DNA of 64,000 nt. Origin: Phytophthora sp. 'mugwort'. Lineage: Eukaryota > Oomycota > Peronosporomycetes > Peronosporales > Peronosporaceae. Position 1 is the stretch's first letter, and every line of letters begins with the position of its first letter. This document shows, piece after piece, positions 50,270 to 61,200 of this stretch. The notes under the pieces were generated by a model. The model did no database searches. It saw only the letters and a list, made by a program, of their open reading frames with translations, and had not been told where the DNA came from. A program made the position numbers and the translations under genes. The stretch is taken from contig JAUCEF010000014.1 of assembly GCA_033558025.1 (NCBI GenBank), positions 3,844,001 through 3,908,000 on the forward strand, read 5' to 3'.

Positions 50270-50405
50270 GCCTGACTTGAAAACGAGGAAGAAAAGAAGG
50301 TAGCTGACACAGTTTCCCTCGCCTTGCCGGGGGTTTTTCGGCAAGGCCTGACTTGATAACGAGGAAGGAAAGAAGGTAGCTGACACAGTTTCCCGCGCCT
50401 TGCCG
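50270..50405. repeat. 76-bp tandem duplication
   Basis: GCCTGACTTGA, then AACGAGGAAG and GGTAGCTGACACAGTTTCCC, occur at 50,270 and again at 50,346 with a few changes. The two units are separated by CGGGGGTTTTTCGGCAA. It sits between recombinase and RT remains and is probably a local slip duplication. Confidence 0.7.
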
Positions 50406-50451
50406 ATTCTACTAGCGTAGGCACTGATTCCGCGACGGACTCAAACTCGAG

Positions 50452-51240
50452 TCAAGCGCGCGCTATCGTGTGTTTCGCTGAGCGAACTCGTCTTGGTGTT
50501 AAGAAAATATAGCGTCTGCACCCAGGACGGCTACCATGGCAAACCGAACAGAGCGATCCACGTCGCTGCAGGATGACCGATGTTTGCAGACACATTGATG
50601 TGGTCGTCAACCAAGTGAAATTGAAGAGACCGCCTGGGAACAAGTCGTTCGTGTGAGGACCATGTACACGAGCTATGGCGCCGCCGGCAATCTCGTAGAA
50701 CCCTGGGGACCCAGTCCAACCAAACGGTGCGGCGAGCTCGATCACGATGACACCATCCTCCACGATATGTCCGGTGAAGGGTTATACACTGTTGCCGTGG
50801 ATAATGATGTTGCCGAAAGAGGAGGCGGCGTCGCCAGCCATCACACAGATCTGTGCGTTTGGGCGATTGCGCTTCGACTTCAAGATCTCGATTGCTACGG
50901 CGTTGCAGTGCCTGAATTTCGCTTAATAATGCTGTCTTGATCCGTGCAGTCGTTGCTGGAGCGCCTTCTGGGTACAACAGATCGTAGGTCGTGTGGCCAG
51001 AAACGTTGGCTTCACCGCCCTTGTCGATCGCCCCGAAGGTACTGATGATAATCGCTGGACATTGCTTGAGGAGACCCCGGTCGAGCACGAAGCACCGCCG
51101 AGCGTCAGGCTCGAACGAGGTCATGAACGAGTTCAAGTTGAATCCGCCGTAGGCCCTCGTCCCAGCCAACGCCTGCTTCGTGGTCGCATCCACCTTGACC
51201 ACCTTCGGATTCATTGGTGCCTTCCGCGCCTTCTTCACCG
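50452..51240 (-). pseudogene. Reverse transcriptase of DIRS-like element
   Basis: An open part (51,238-50,780) reads GFNLNSFMTSFEPDARRC and ALLSEIQALQRRSNRDLEVE. In a neighbouring frame are IELAAPFGWTGSPGFYEIAG and GGAIARVHGPHTNDLFPGGL (about 50,625-50,755), and in a third frame FHLVDDHINVSANIG, whose V-D-D corresponds to the RT catalytic motif. These are characteristic of the oomycete DIRS-type RT. Three frames are needed, so the gene is broken. Confidence 0.65.
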
Positions 51241-51249
51241 GACGGGGCC

Positions 51250-51660
51250 GGTGGCTTTCCCTCCACGTCGGACGCCGCGTCGTGGGGACCGCCGCTGGTC
51301 GACTTCCGTGACTTCACAGCTGTGTCAGCGGTCGTGGGATGTCTCACCAGCTTCTACTTGCCCTTACGGGCCTCGGCCATATCGTCGCTGGAGACCGCCT
51401 GAGCCAGCGCTTGTACGCAGAGGCGCAGGTTCGGTCGGGTGCCGCACTAGTGCCGTCATACATGGGGCTTCCGCACTGGTGGCGTCCATGACGTCTGGAG
51501 CAGCATCCGCAACAACAGATGGGGGCCTGCTATCCGACGGAGACCTGTCGGCCCTGGATGAAGGCGAACTGGGAGCGCTGGCTTGGTCTGTATTTCTGGG
51601 GGTGAGCATGTCATACTTTAGAGAGAAAACCTCCTTCTTTCTTGCTTGCGTGGCATTCTT
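51250..51660 (-). pseudogene. Gag-like N-terminal region of DIRS-like element
   Basis: A low-complexity Ser/Pro/Ala-rich frame begins MLTPRNTDQASAPSSPSSRA (51,600) and includes DRSPSDSRPPSVVADAAP. A second frame holds RHPTTADTAVKSRKSTSGGP and an acidic Gly-rich stretch. Position before RT and composition suggest the gag. There is no domain I can name. Confidence 0.35.
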
Positions 51661-51850
51661 CTGGATTCGAAGCGAGGGAAGGACACTACGTACATAGCCC
51701 GGTCTACGGAGAGCGGCCGGAACAACTGCAGATATACCGACTATGCACCGGTATACCGGGAGTACAACTTGATGTCGAAAACCGTACTCCACATGGACTA
51801 TGGCATTACTTCGGATCAACCTTGGTTGACGAATAAAACCAGTACTGTCG
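51600..51850 (+). repeat. Second terminal repeat of DIRS-like element
   Basis: The words GCATTCTTCTGGATTCGAAG, GATATACCGACTATGCACCG and CGGGAGTACAACTTGATGTC correspond to GCGTTCTTCTGAACTCGAAG, GATACCGGTATGCACCGATA and CGGGAGTACAACATGATGTG at 48,240-48,360 in the same orientation. Confidence 0.55.
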
Positions 51851-52528
51851 AATCCACAACTGATTGAATAATACCACTAGGTACACTGTACAAAACCGTT
51901 GTTACCGTGAAAAAAATGTATTTTTCGTAAAACACATTGCTTCTGCCAAATGACATACATCGCGACAACGTCACTGGAGACGGCGGAAGGGACGTGCCGC
52001 ATGGGCATTGAGAAGCGACTATGCTGCATGCTTATCGACGGCGGATAACCCTCATCCTCGACATATGCCTCACGTTGAAGCCGACCAGCTTGTCCTTCGA
52101 GGATGACAACGAAGACCTGACAGTTAGCAAACACTCCACATCATTAGACGAATAGCGGTCTTGAACTTACTCGGTAGGTACACCTCACCATTGGTGTCGC
52201 GGCGGGTGAACGTGCAAGCGAAGCATAACTGGTGGTGGTGTAGAAGGCGGCTGTGTGGCAGCATAAGATGTTGGATGTGGTGGCGGTTATGTTGGACGTG
52301 GTGAGCGTTGACGGTGCTGGGGATGGACCAGCATTTGCGTGTTAGCTTGCGCCGCCGGTAGGCGTATCTAGGATTATCAGATTGAGAAATGGATTTGAGA
52401 TTCGCATGAAAGGATGCAAAGCTTTGGTGTTGAGTAGGCCTGGCAACGTTTTGCTTTAACTAACAACTGACAGAAAAAGTGTTTTATGCAGTTGTGTTTA
52501 GCCCCAACTGACACAATATGACGCTAAA
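51851..52528. other. Unassigned stretch after DIRS-like element
   Basis: No gene was seen. About 52,220-52,310 has a GGTGGTG/GTTGGATGTGG-rich simple composition. Confidence 0.4.
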
Positions 52529-52532
52529 CTAT

Positions 52533-52964
52533 TCAGCTACCACCGGCTGTTTCGCACTTACCTGACGATACACCGCTGTATGCCAATACCAAACATGATG
52601 TGAGTAGGGCATTGGTCCCCCTTCTGGCGTGGAATTTGCTGCGGCTGCTACGAATCCCGCAATGGTGGCGCCTGAGGTGGTAGAAAGCTGCTGCTCCAGC
52701 TGCAAGCGCAGCATCCATGACCCTTGTTGCTGCTGTGATTTCAGTATTGACGGTTCCTGATGCGGCGCCTGGGGCCATGTAGGTGGGCGCCGAGAGCGGT
52801 TCTATAGCAGGTGCGCATCGAGTGGTGTAGCAAATGACACCCTCAACGTCACTAGCGTGCACAAACGCTCCATCTTGGGGAATGCTGGTGGGAGTCGCGG
52901 TCAAGAGAGGGAATTTAACAAACGCAAACCACGCTTCAGCCCCCTTCCGAAAAATATGAAACAA
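52533..52964 (-). CDS. Hypothetical alanine-rich protein
   Basis: A 143-residue frame begins MFHIFRKGAEAWFAFVKFPL, continues TATPTSIPQDGAFVHASDVE and MDAALAAGAAAFYHLRRHH. I recognise no family. The start lies close to a 28-bp perfect palindrome (53,013-53,040). A second minus-strand frame overlaps its end (52,714-52,529), so the boundary may be a splice or a frameshift. It could equally be a gag-like piece of a transposon or a chance frame. Confidence 0.2.
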   Translation of the reverse strand: MFHIFRKGAEAWFAFVKFPLLTATPTSIPQDGAFVHASDVEGVICYTTRCAPAIEPLSAPTYMAPGAASGTVNTEITAATRVMDAALAAGAAAFYHLRRHHCGIRSSRSKFHARRGTNALLTSCLVLAYSGVSSGKCETAGGS

Positions 52965-53012
52965 AGTATTGAATAGGTTAGTGTCAATTTTCGGCCAGTT
53001 TTCGCGCGCAAA

Positions 53013-53040
53013 ACTAAACTGACAACGTTGTCAGTTTAGT
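53013..53040. repeat. 28-bp perfect palindrome
   Basis: ACTAAACTGACAAC is followed directly by its exact reverse complement. With no loop it is either a dimeric protein-binding site or the tip of a decayed inverted-repeat element. Confidence 0.8.
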
Positions 53041-53306
53041 TCAATTTGAGTCAGCTTAGAGCAAAATGTTGACAAGCCTAGTGTGGAGCACATGTTGATG
53101 GTGTTATAACAGGTCTAGTTTCGCCTGCCTGCCGACGAATCTTATAGCTCGTGCTGCTGTTGCGGTTGTCTTCTGGGTTTGTGAAGACTCTTATGCAAAT
53201 CTACTCAACGTTAATACCTGTTGGCTCGGTTCACGGCCCCGGAACGTCCACTCTCGTGTCCGCTCCAACTTTTTATTCTCTCACACACTCAACTGTTACT
53301 CTGTCG

Positions 53307-53435
53307 TCACAGAAGACTTCCTGTTGCTCTACCGTCGTAGAACTTCTCGTTGCCCTACCGTTTGCAGAGACTTCTCGTTGCTTTACCGTTTGCAGAGACT
53401 TCTTGTTTCTCTACCGTGGCAGAGACTTCTCGTCC
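53307..53435 (+). repeat. About 30-bp degenerate tandem repeat
   Basis: Units of the form CTTCTCGTTGCYCTACCGT plus TTGCAGAGA recur about four times (starting near 53,317, 53,341, 53,371 and 53,401), mutated among themselves. They sit in a non-coding stretch with LTR-like composition. Confidence 0.6.
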
Positions 53436-53489
53436 AACTTCCTTCCGCACCTCCACACTCCGACCGGAACAGTCGAAGACACGCAGTGC

Positions 53490-53588
53490 ACACCCTCGTA
53501 AGACCCCAGCTTAAGCAAATTCTCCAAGCCACTTGGGGTGGTGTGATGGCTTGGCGAATTGGCGTAAGCTGGGGTCTTACGAGGGTGT
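53490..53588. mobile_element. 99-bp MITE-like inverted-repeat element
   Basis: About 42-bp arms, ACACCCTCGTAAGACCCCAG onward at the left, and the inverted copy ending CTGGGGTCTTACGAGGGTGT at the right, have four or five differences and a 16-base centre (CTTGGGGTGGTGTGAT). It has no coding capacity. No clear target duplication was found, although ACGC occurs near both ends. Confidence 0.7.
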
Positions 53589-54400
53589 ACGCCTCAGGCG
53601 CCTACCCTTCACTTATGCAGCTTTACAGCTGACTCGAGAACCTCACTGCCCCCTCGCCGGTGATAGTCCCACGTTGATGCACTCCACGCCACGCCGAAGA
53701 CCGTCCTGCTGACCGTCTGTTCGTCCGTCCTCTCACTCCACTCTCTCCTCTCTTTTTCTCGTTCGCTCTCCTCTCGTTCTCTCTCTCTCGTGCGACTTCT
53801 CGAACTCGTTCAATCCGTGGGACTCGCTCACCCTCGGACTCGTACACTTACTCGAACCCGTACGACTCGTGCTTCGTCCAATTTCCTTCAGTCGTAGGCC
53901 CGCGCTCCACGTTCTCGACGCTAGACTCGGAACCTTCGAAGCGTCCCAAGCCCGGCAAATTTTGTTATACCTTGTCCTTGGCAACTTCTGTAATGTTTCG
54001 TCCCTGACCCTCTCGTAGCCGCCACTGCCCCACTCAACCACTCGCGGCGACCTCTCCTTCAAGATCGCAACTCAGTGGCTCTCCGCACCCCTGGCACTTG
54101 GATACGGCGACCGCTCGCTGCCGCCAGAACCTCCTGCTTTGCACTTCTAATATACGGTAATGCGTGATTCCTACTCGTTCATCGTCTCCTCCTTGTTGAC
54201 TATACTCAACAGTACTTTGTCGATGTCCTCGTTGTCATCTGTCTGTTGCTCGCCTGCCTGTGCTAACAATCTGTTATTGTGTATTAGGATGTAATGGGTT
54301 GCAAAACATGATGACCTGTGCGTATTGATGTTTTAATATTTCCAGTCTTATATTTCCCGTTAACCCCTACTCCTCTCAAAATAAATATTCGAATGGGCGG
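53589..54400. other. CT-rich strand-asymmetric stretch
   Basis: From about 53,700 to 53,880 the plus strand is strongly pyrimidine-rich, with TCTCTCCTCTC runs followed by many ACTCG words (CTCGAACTCGTTC, TACTCGAACCCGTACG). Frames on the minus strand (RVREVARERENERRANEK) are simple-sequence artefacts. It may be an LTR or satellite-like remnant. Confidence 0.4.
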
Positions 54401-55075
54401 CTATTGAGTTATCATCCTTTCAATGGCCCAAATGGCGCGAATATGGCGGGTCAGCTTCCCGGTGACGGACTGAAGCTTGCGCCACCCGCCCGTGGCCAGG
54501 CTAATAGAAAGCGTCAGCGGATAGTAAGGGTAATGGTGCCGTCTCCTCAATTGAGCTTAAGTAGCAAGCTGGGCTCGTTGAGCTCCGGCAGGCGTTGGCG
54601 TTTGCGCCGGGTCGCCACAACTTGGCCTCGACACCCGATGCATTAAGCCGGAGGTGATCAAAAGGAAAAGACGGCGTGGATTTTCTCCTAGGCTAGATTG
54701 CAGCTTCGACTTCATTTTGCCGCCAAAACTAACGGCGCTGCCTCAGACACCGTAACGGCAGGTAAAACTGGTGTGGCGGTGTGGATCACGCGATGGGCGC
54801 ATACGAATCATGCGTGTGTCGTGTACAAGCGCGGTTGGGGTCGTAGTTCCGTGGCCGTGACCGCACACGTCAACGCAAAAGTGCGGGTGGTGGACGAGGT
54901 CGCGCACATGGTGGTAGTGGAGGTGGAAGCGTGAGTTGCGATCAAGCGGGCCAGAAAAAACAGAAATATTACTGGTTTGGATTTTATAGCGAAAGACGCT
55001 TTGAAGCGGTCAAGCGGAACGGCTATAACACTTTTGTATGTACAATTTGCATGTACACCCTCACTCAGTACACTT
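54401..55075. other. Unassigned frames, no recognised gene
   Basis: Two plus-strand frames (54,404-54,646 and 54,698-54,934) are open for 80 and 78 residues. The first is basic and starts MSYHPFNGPNGANMAGQLPG. Neither has a known motif. They may be remains of a gag or of the transposon to the right. Confidence 0.2.
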
Positions 55076-55083
55076 TAGTTATT

Positions 55084-55735
55084 AGTAGCTGAAGCTGTCG
55101 ACATAATTTGTTGCTGCGTCAGTGTGAGCTCCAATGTCAGCTAGAGCTTGCAACGCTCCGGGTTGCTGTCCTCCGCTCCACTTCATCTCCGAATTGCTCT
55201 CAGACTCGGCAAATTCTGGCTCTGGTTCCGCTGATTTCATTCCGTACGCGGTGCGATATCGCAGCCACCTAAAGAATTAATAGACTCATGAAACAAACCA
55301 ATTGTCTGCCTCCAGTGCATGCAGAGCCTCATTAATGGGATCAAATAGCCTAATAATAGTTGGTAAATTGTGCCAGAAGCCGTTATCGCGGATAAATTCG
55401 ATCACGTAACTAAGTTTTCTCCGGCTTCAAGCAGTTCCACGATAGCGGTCTCTGAATTGATTGTAATCCGGGCTCAAGAAACAAAATTCTAGTATCACCT
55501 GACTGTTCATCACATTGCGAATGCAGCCACTCACCGAATACCAGCGTGTTTGGACTGGCAATACGGAATTTCTGGCCGCACTCACCTCCTCGAACTCGTA
55601 GTACAGTGCTAGATGGTCCCTGAGGAAGCGAGCGAGAGCCACACCTCTTGGCAGGACAGCTTCAACGGCAGGAAGACGAAGCATCAGTAAGGTCAAAGCG
55701 TGAGCCGCGCATCCGCCACTGATCACATTGGGGCG
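55084..55735 (-). pseudogene. hAT-like transposase (DUF659-type), C-terminal part
   Basis: The minus strand reads GGCAAHALTLLMLRLPAVEA, FLRDHLALYYEFEEVSAARN and SVLPVQTRWYSVSGCIRNVM (55,727-55,500). After frameshifts comes a region like the hAT insertion domain (DNGFWHNLPTIIRL in pieces, about 55,320-55,400). An exon-like end contains RWLRYRTAYGMKSAEPEPEF and finishes ALADIGAHTDAATNYVDSFS at a stop at about 55,088. GCAAHALTLL corresponds to the conserved C-A/S-H-x-L-N-L block of hAT enzymes. The N-terminal half is missing. Confidence 0.55.
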
Positions 55736-55969
55736 TCTTATCTGGACTTGGCTCGACGCGCAAGTCTGCCGATTATGGCATGTTTATTGATGTTGGACAA
55801 TGCACAACGATAAATAATGTCATGCGTGAGCTGCAACCCCGCACACTAATAATGGCATGTACTACCAATAACGCATACATAATGGCATAATGACAAACGA
55901 TGGTCAAGCTGTATTCGATTAGCGTCTGATACTATCGACGATGCGCACATCCCAATAGCTTGAGTTCTA

Positions 55970-57640
55970 GATCTGCTCGAGCGTCACTGGGTGCAGGCTG
56001 TTGCGCTTGTGGCTGACGGTGACTCGGGCGATGCTAAAGAACCTTTCCACCATATCCGAGGTAGGTGGAACATAGCGGAGCAGAGCATATTGTTGCTCCT
56101 GCTTGGCAAGCCTGCGCCGTTTCTGCAGGCGCTCCACGAAGAACCCCCGTCTTCGCCATCAGCTGGAGGACCCGGTGTAACCCCATCACAAAACGGGTGC
56201 AGGGCTGCCTTCTCCGCCCGCGTCAAACGAGCAGTCTTGCCACGCAGCACACAAACACAGCCAGACTCGAAATCTGGGCTGTGGATGATGTCAGCTCGTG
56301 GCCCTGTAAAACCCAATACAATCGTTAGCTTACCTTTTCAAAGCTCGTATCGCACACACTTGACTTACCTAGATAGGCTGCATATGGAGACTTGGCAGCA
56401 ATAAGTCCGTTGAACCATTCACGAGCGTCCAATAGGTCGACATCGGTTCCTTGAAGAGCCTTCGAAACGGACTCCACATCTCTCAGCTCTATGTGGAGAG
56501 CGCGCAGGCGCCGGTTGCAGGCGGGAGAGGGAAGAAAGTGTGCAATGTCGCCATTCTCCTTGTCCAGGTGCTCCAGCAGCTTAAAGGATCGGTGCAGCGT
56601 CATGAACGTAGAACTCCACCGGGTCTCTTGACGAATTACGGGTCGACGGGTAGTTTTAAACCTAAAAGTAGAAAATAATCATAATTATAGGGTAAATGGC
56701 ACAAATATTATCAACATAGCATAAACAGCACATAATAAAGATAGCGCGCCGTAGGTTAGCCGATTGAGTCAGCCTCCGTAGCTTGATCATCAGTGCCTGC
56801 ACTCGAGCAAGGTCGTCATCGTGGTCTTGTAGTTGCTGTTGCACCGCGAGGTTGAGTCAGTGTGAAGCACACCCAACCAGCGGGACGCCAACTAGGGTAG
56901 CTAGACATCGGTTCACGCTGCAGTTGTACCTACGATAAAGACACACTGCTGCTGCTTGCCGACCTCGCGCGGCAGCATTAGCTAGGAACTCCCTGTGAGC
57001 GACGGCAGAAAGGTCGTCGTCGGGCTCGTTCAAGAGAGGACCATGCATAGCAGCGGGGTCTTCACCTTGTCGTTCGCTTTGTTTCAAGCGAACACAGCCA
57101 GGTAGTGCTTGGACAAATTGGTTCATCCATCAAGGATGAGACCGAAATATCCGGCATTTCGGAGGCAATAGACCTCTCCAGTGCTAGCACAACTCCTTCC
57201 ATCGTGGCCCGCAAGGTCTCCACGCAGATTAGGACCAGCGTCGTGTAGCTAATTACCATATAACACACACACTATTAGTAACTGATCATAATTACCATAT
57301 AACACACACACTATTAGTAACTGATCAAAAACGAGTGATTAACGTACTGTCTCGTTGTGCGATTTGCCCAAAACGAGAGGGGCAAGTTGCTCGTAATGAT
57401 CCAAAGCAGCCACCCGTACAACGTATGCGAGGTCTTGCGAGCGTAGTTTAGCAGGGACCCCGCGTCGGCCGTCGTAGCCTCGAGCATTTCCGCCTCAAAG
57501 TTGGGGTGCTCACGTCTTACGTGCTGCATGAGATTGGTCAGCCCGTGCGACGGGTTTGCCTTTGAACCGTGCCGCAACGACACCTGAAGTATTCGAGGAT
57601 AACTTTATCGTAGTCGTCGCGGCACGTTTGAAGTAGAACC
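55970..57640 (-). pseudogene. hAT-like transposase, nearly full-length relic
   Basis: In order on the minus strand: a BED finger (EYFRCRCGTV near 57,590, then GLTNLMQHVRREHPNFEAEM near 57,500), SLLNYARKTSHTLYGWLLWI, and a probable intron 57,347-57,249 containing a 39-bp tandem duplication. Then TLVLICVETLRATMEGVVLA, LDGWTNLS-like residues (about 57,150), a loop region, GCASHRLNLAVQQQLQDHDD-like residues (about 56,820-56,880) and RVQALMIKLRRLTQSANLR. A probable GC-AG intron ends near 56,660, followed by TTRRPVIRQETRWSS-like residues, HRSFKLLEHLDKENGDIAHF, and the C-terminal dimerisation domain ending near 55,980 (YALLRYVPPTSDMVERFFSI-like in shifted frames). Frameshifts near 57,130, 56,900 and 56,200 disable it. 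Confidence 0.7.
57251..57328. repeat. 39-bp tandem duplication in hAT intron
   Basis: AATTACCATATAACACACAC and the next 19 bases occur twice without change, starting at 57,251 and 57,290. They lie in the predicted intron of the hAT relic and do not affect coding. Confidence 0.8.
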
Positions 57641-58221
57641 CAGTGACTTGGGCAGAGGTGAAGGTGGGCGGGAGGGGCGCGAAACGAAGGCCATGGCGGA
57701 GGTACTGGTTGGGTGGAGGAGATGGTAGGACGACCGCCTCGAATCAAACGTAACAGTATGGCCATATCTTCGCTCCTTTCTGGCAAAAAGTGCAATTCCG
57801 AGATGCGGGTTTCTACCCCTGGGGGCACAATTCCAGGCGCATAGGATGATAAGGAGACTGCAGCCGGCCCTGATACCGTCCAAGACGTAACCCCGCCGCA
57901 CCTTGCTCTTCGGAGCAGCAGCCCTGAGGCGCCCATGTTTACCCGTCGGTTGCATGGGAGATCCATGCAGCGGGAAAAGCCGGTTTTGCCGGGTTGCCTG
58001 CCGTGCCCCCAGACAGTGGCCTTCGTTTGGGACCGGCACTTTGGATCGAAAGGTCCTTAGCTGCCTCTGTGTCCGCGGTGGGGTGCATGCGGACAGCCAC
58101 GGGGTCCGGACCTGGTGTCTGGGCCGGGTTGTTGGGGATAGTAACCTGAGGGCACATGGCATACCTCTAACTTTTGGCAATCTGGGGCCTTTAGCTTCCG
58201 CGAGGCGACAAAGAAACCTCT
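57641..58221. other. Between hAT start and Helitron coding region
   Basis: Overlapping frames on both strands are open, which in this GC-rich stretch is expected by chance. The Helitron 5' end (a TC dinucleotide after an A) must lie here or further left, but could not be fixed. Confidence 0.35.
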
Positions 58222-61200
58222 TTGTGCGGTTGCTGGAAACGCAGACCGCATGCTTTTCTTTCTGTAGCTACGTTTGCGTACTTAGACTTTATGTCTAACG
58301 CGTCATGTAAGTTCGTTACGTGTTCGCTGGCAGCAATACAGAGAGGAAGGCAGACCCGCGAAAGAATTGAGAAAGCGTTGCTCGAGAATAAGCGCATCAA
58401 TGCAACCCCCACGACTCCGGAGGAACCCGCGGCGAAGAAGCGCCGCCAAGCGAGACGAAAGAACAGAAAGTACAAGCTAAACAAGGCGTTGAAAACTATC
58501 CAGGTTGATGAATGAGACAGGGTTAGCGGTACCAATGCGGGATCTTTCAACTCGAGAGTAGAAATGACACGTATCAGGCACCACCGACAGACGACCACCG
58601 TAGGGGGCCCGAGCAGGTGGTTCAGCAGCGTCGCCAACGCGACGCTGAGCGACAACGCCAGCGAAGAGCTGCCATTTCAACGTCGCAGCAAGAACGCAAT
58701 CGAGCGAGGATGCCGAAAGGGCTTGATCACGACGCGCCTCAACATGACATCGGCGGAAAGGGGAGCGCGTGCGACTGAGAGACGCAGAACGCCGGCGCGC
58801 CATTAGGGCTAGGCTCTCGGATCATGAAAGGAACGCCGAGCGGGAGCGCGATCGACTACCCCCCCCCCCACGTCACGATGAATCCCGCGCGAATCGAGCT
58901 GAAGAAGTCCAGGAGGCTGAACGTTATCGCGACCGTTTGGGGCGCGAAGTGGCGCGGGCATATCGAACAGAAGAGGAGGAGAACGCCGTGCCAGCGCGCG
59001 ACGAGGCCACGCTCTCTGCAACCACCACGACTTCGAGGTTCCTATGGTTACTGGACCAAATGTACTCGATGGACGCCATAGGCTACTTGCGACTACGGTT
59101 TGTGACCGCTGCAGCACGTGGAAATAGTCTGCCGAGTCGAAAATATTGTGTTGCCTAGAATGGGCAGTCAAGCTTCCTCCCGTGTCGCCTGCACCACCCG
59201 TTTTTTGCAGCTATATGGGGACCCTGAGTTCCGGCGCCACATACGTGCGTACAACCAGGCCTTCGCCTTCACCTCCATTGGCGCATCGTGCACCGACTGG
59301 AGCACGTTCGAGGATGTGAACCAAGACGACAGTGTGGCTAGGCAACAGGGAGTCTACAAGTACCGAATCCAAGGAATCATGGGTACTTTCCGGCTCCTTA
59401 CTTCCTTAAACGGGTCCCTACACGCACCAACCAGCGCAACCCAAATTTGCGCTGATCTACACGGTGGATCCGGATATGCAGCAGCGCGCAGAGCGCCGTA
59501 GGGTGAATTTCAGCGATTTGGACTGTGTAGCGTTGGGTGACATCGAGGCGATGATGGCTGAACACAACCCGTTCGCGCAGCAGTTCCTCACCTTTAGGGA
59601 AAAGCTTCGCGAGCACCGCGCTAATGGTGGGGGCATTGTCGATATGAGGTTCCGCCTCTATGAGAAGCGTTCGCAACCTGGCACGTACAACTTGCCTACT
59701 GTCTCCGAAATTGGCCTACTCTAATTGAAGACGGAAACCTAGCCAAACCGCGTGATATTATACGCTACGCAAAAGACCACACATTGATACGTCTTTTCGA
59801 GACGCACGGATCGTATGATCATCTTCAATACCGGTTGCTTCTTCCGTACGGAGAGCTCGTTCACTGACACATACGACGGCGATATAGTACGGAGGAAGAA
59901 ACGCCAAATGTCCCTTCGTGAACACGTCGCCTATCGATTGTACCAGAAGGACGATGATCGGTCCGCGCTACATCAAAGTGGGCGGCTCTGTCAGCAGTAT
60001 TGCGTCGACCAGCGGGCCAAGTCTGACAATGGGTGGCCTCACACCAGGCCATGATTCGTGCTGAGCAGTACAGCGGGTTCCGAGACGCACTTCTGAATGA
60101 AAGTACCGTTGCATTGGGTGACGGGGAGGGGCTCCATACCGAGTATAACCGAGAAACACATACATTGGGGCACCCTGTTCGGCCCGAACGCCAGTCCACA
60201 CATTTCTTGAACCAAATTGGCAAGCGTGTGACATTGCCTTCTACGCACTCGGGTAGCCCGCGCGCCATGCATAAATCGTACGAAGACTCTACAAGTATTG
60301 TTCGAGCGTACGGCAAACCAGACATTTTTGTTACAATGACGTGCAATCCCAAGTGGGAGGAGATTGAGGAAAAGATCCCCTCTGCAAATCAGACTGCTCA
60401 GGATCGACCGGACATCGTGGCGCGGGTGTGGCAGCAAAAGCCCTCCGCGCTGTTTAAGGACCTGGAGGAAGGTGTTCTAGGTTGCGTCCAAGCTCGGATC
60501 TATGTTGTGGAATTCCAGAAACGCGGCCTGCCGCCCGCGCATATATTGATCATACTGGCGGACGAGGACAGCCACGAACCAGAGAGATGATCGATAGATT
60601 GGTATTCGCGGAAATTCCCGAAATGGAAGCAAACCTGCAGCTCTCCGAAACGGTAATGACGTGTATGATGCATGGTCCGTGCGGGCCGGCGCATCCAATG
60701 TCCCCATTCATGAAGGATGGAATGCAGCAAAGGATACCTCAAGCCATTTGCTGAGGTTACACAGGGTAGTGAAGATGGATACCCGCACTACAGAAAAAGG
60801 AACCGCTCGGACGGGGTCCTCAGATTTTAAGAAAAAGAATACGACAAAGCTACGATGAACAAGTGGGTTGCTCCCTACAACCCGTATCTATCGCAGAAGT
60901 ACAACTGTCGGATTAACGTGGAAGTGTGCACGGCGATCATAGCGGTGCAGTATCTGTGCAAATACGTATACAAGGGTTCCGACATGACAGTCATTACGGT
61001 TGAGAGCGTGCGCGGAGAGGGTGCGTCTGCGCAAAGGAAGCCCAATCAGATCCTTCGGTACCTTAACACGAGGTATATATCGCCGGTGGAGGCATGCATG
61101 AAGCTCCTCGACTACTCTGTGCAAAGGAAAACACGCCATTACAACTCTGACGATCCATCTGGCGGTCGAACAAATGCTGACGTTCGGTCCAGCGATGACA

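Larger units (their letters stand above)
48149..51850 (-). mobile_element. DIRS-like (tyrosine recombinase) retroelement
   Basis: A 3.7-kb element on the minus strand carries a gag-like N-terminus, a reverse transcriptase with VDDH, and a phage-integrase-type tyrosine recombinase instead of a DDE integrase. Related repeats lie at both ends in direct orientation, compatible with split direct repeats of the PAT/Ngaro type. Many frameshifts show it is dead. Confidence 0.65.

Noticed and set aside
53623..54062. Arg/Glu-rich minus-strand frames
   Set aside because: They translate a CT-rich simple sequence and are low-complexity artefacts.
57605..58180. 191-residue minus-strand frame upstream of the hAT relic
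   Set aside because: Several frames on both strands are open here and none shows a domain. Only the last part near 57,610 may belong to the hAT N-terminus.
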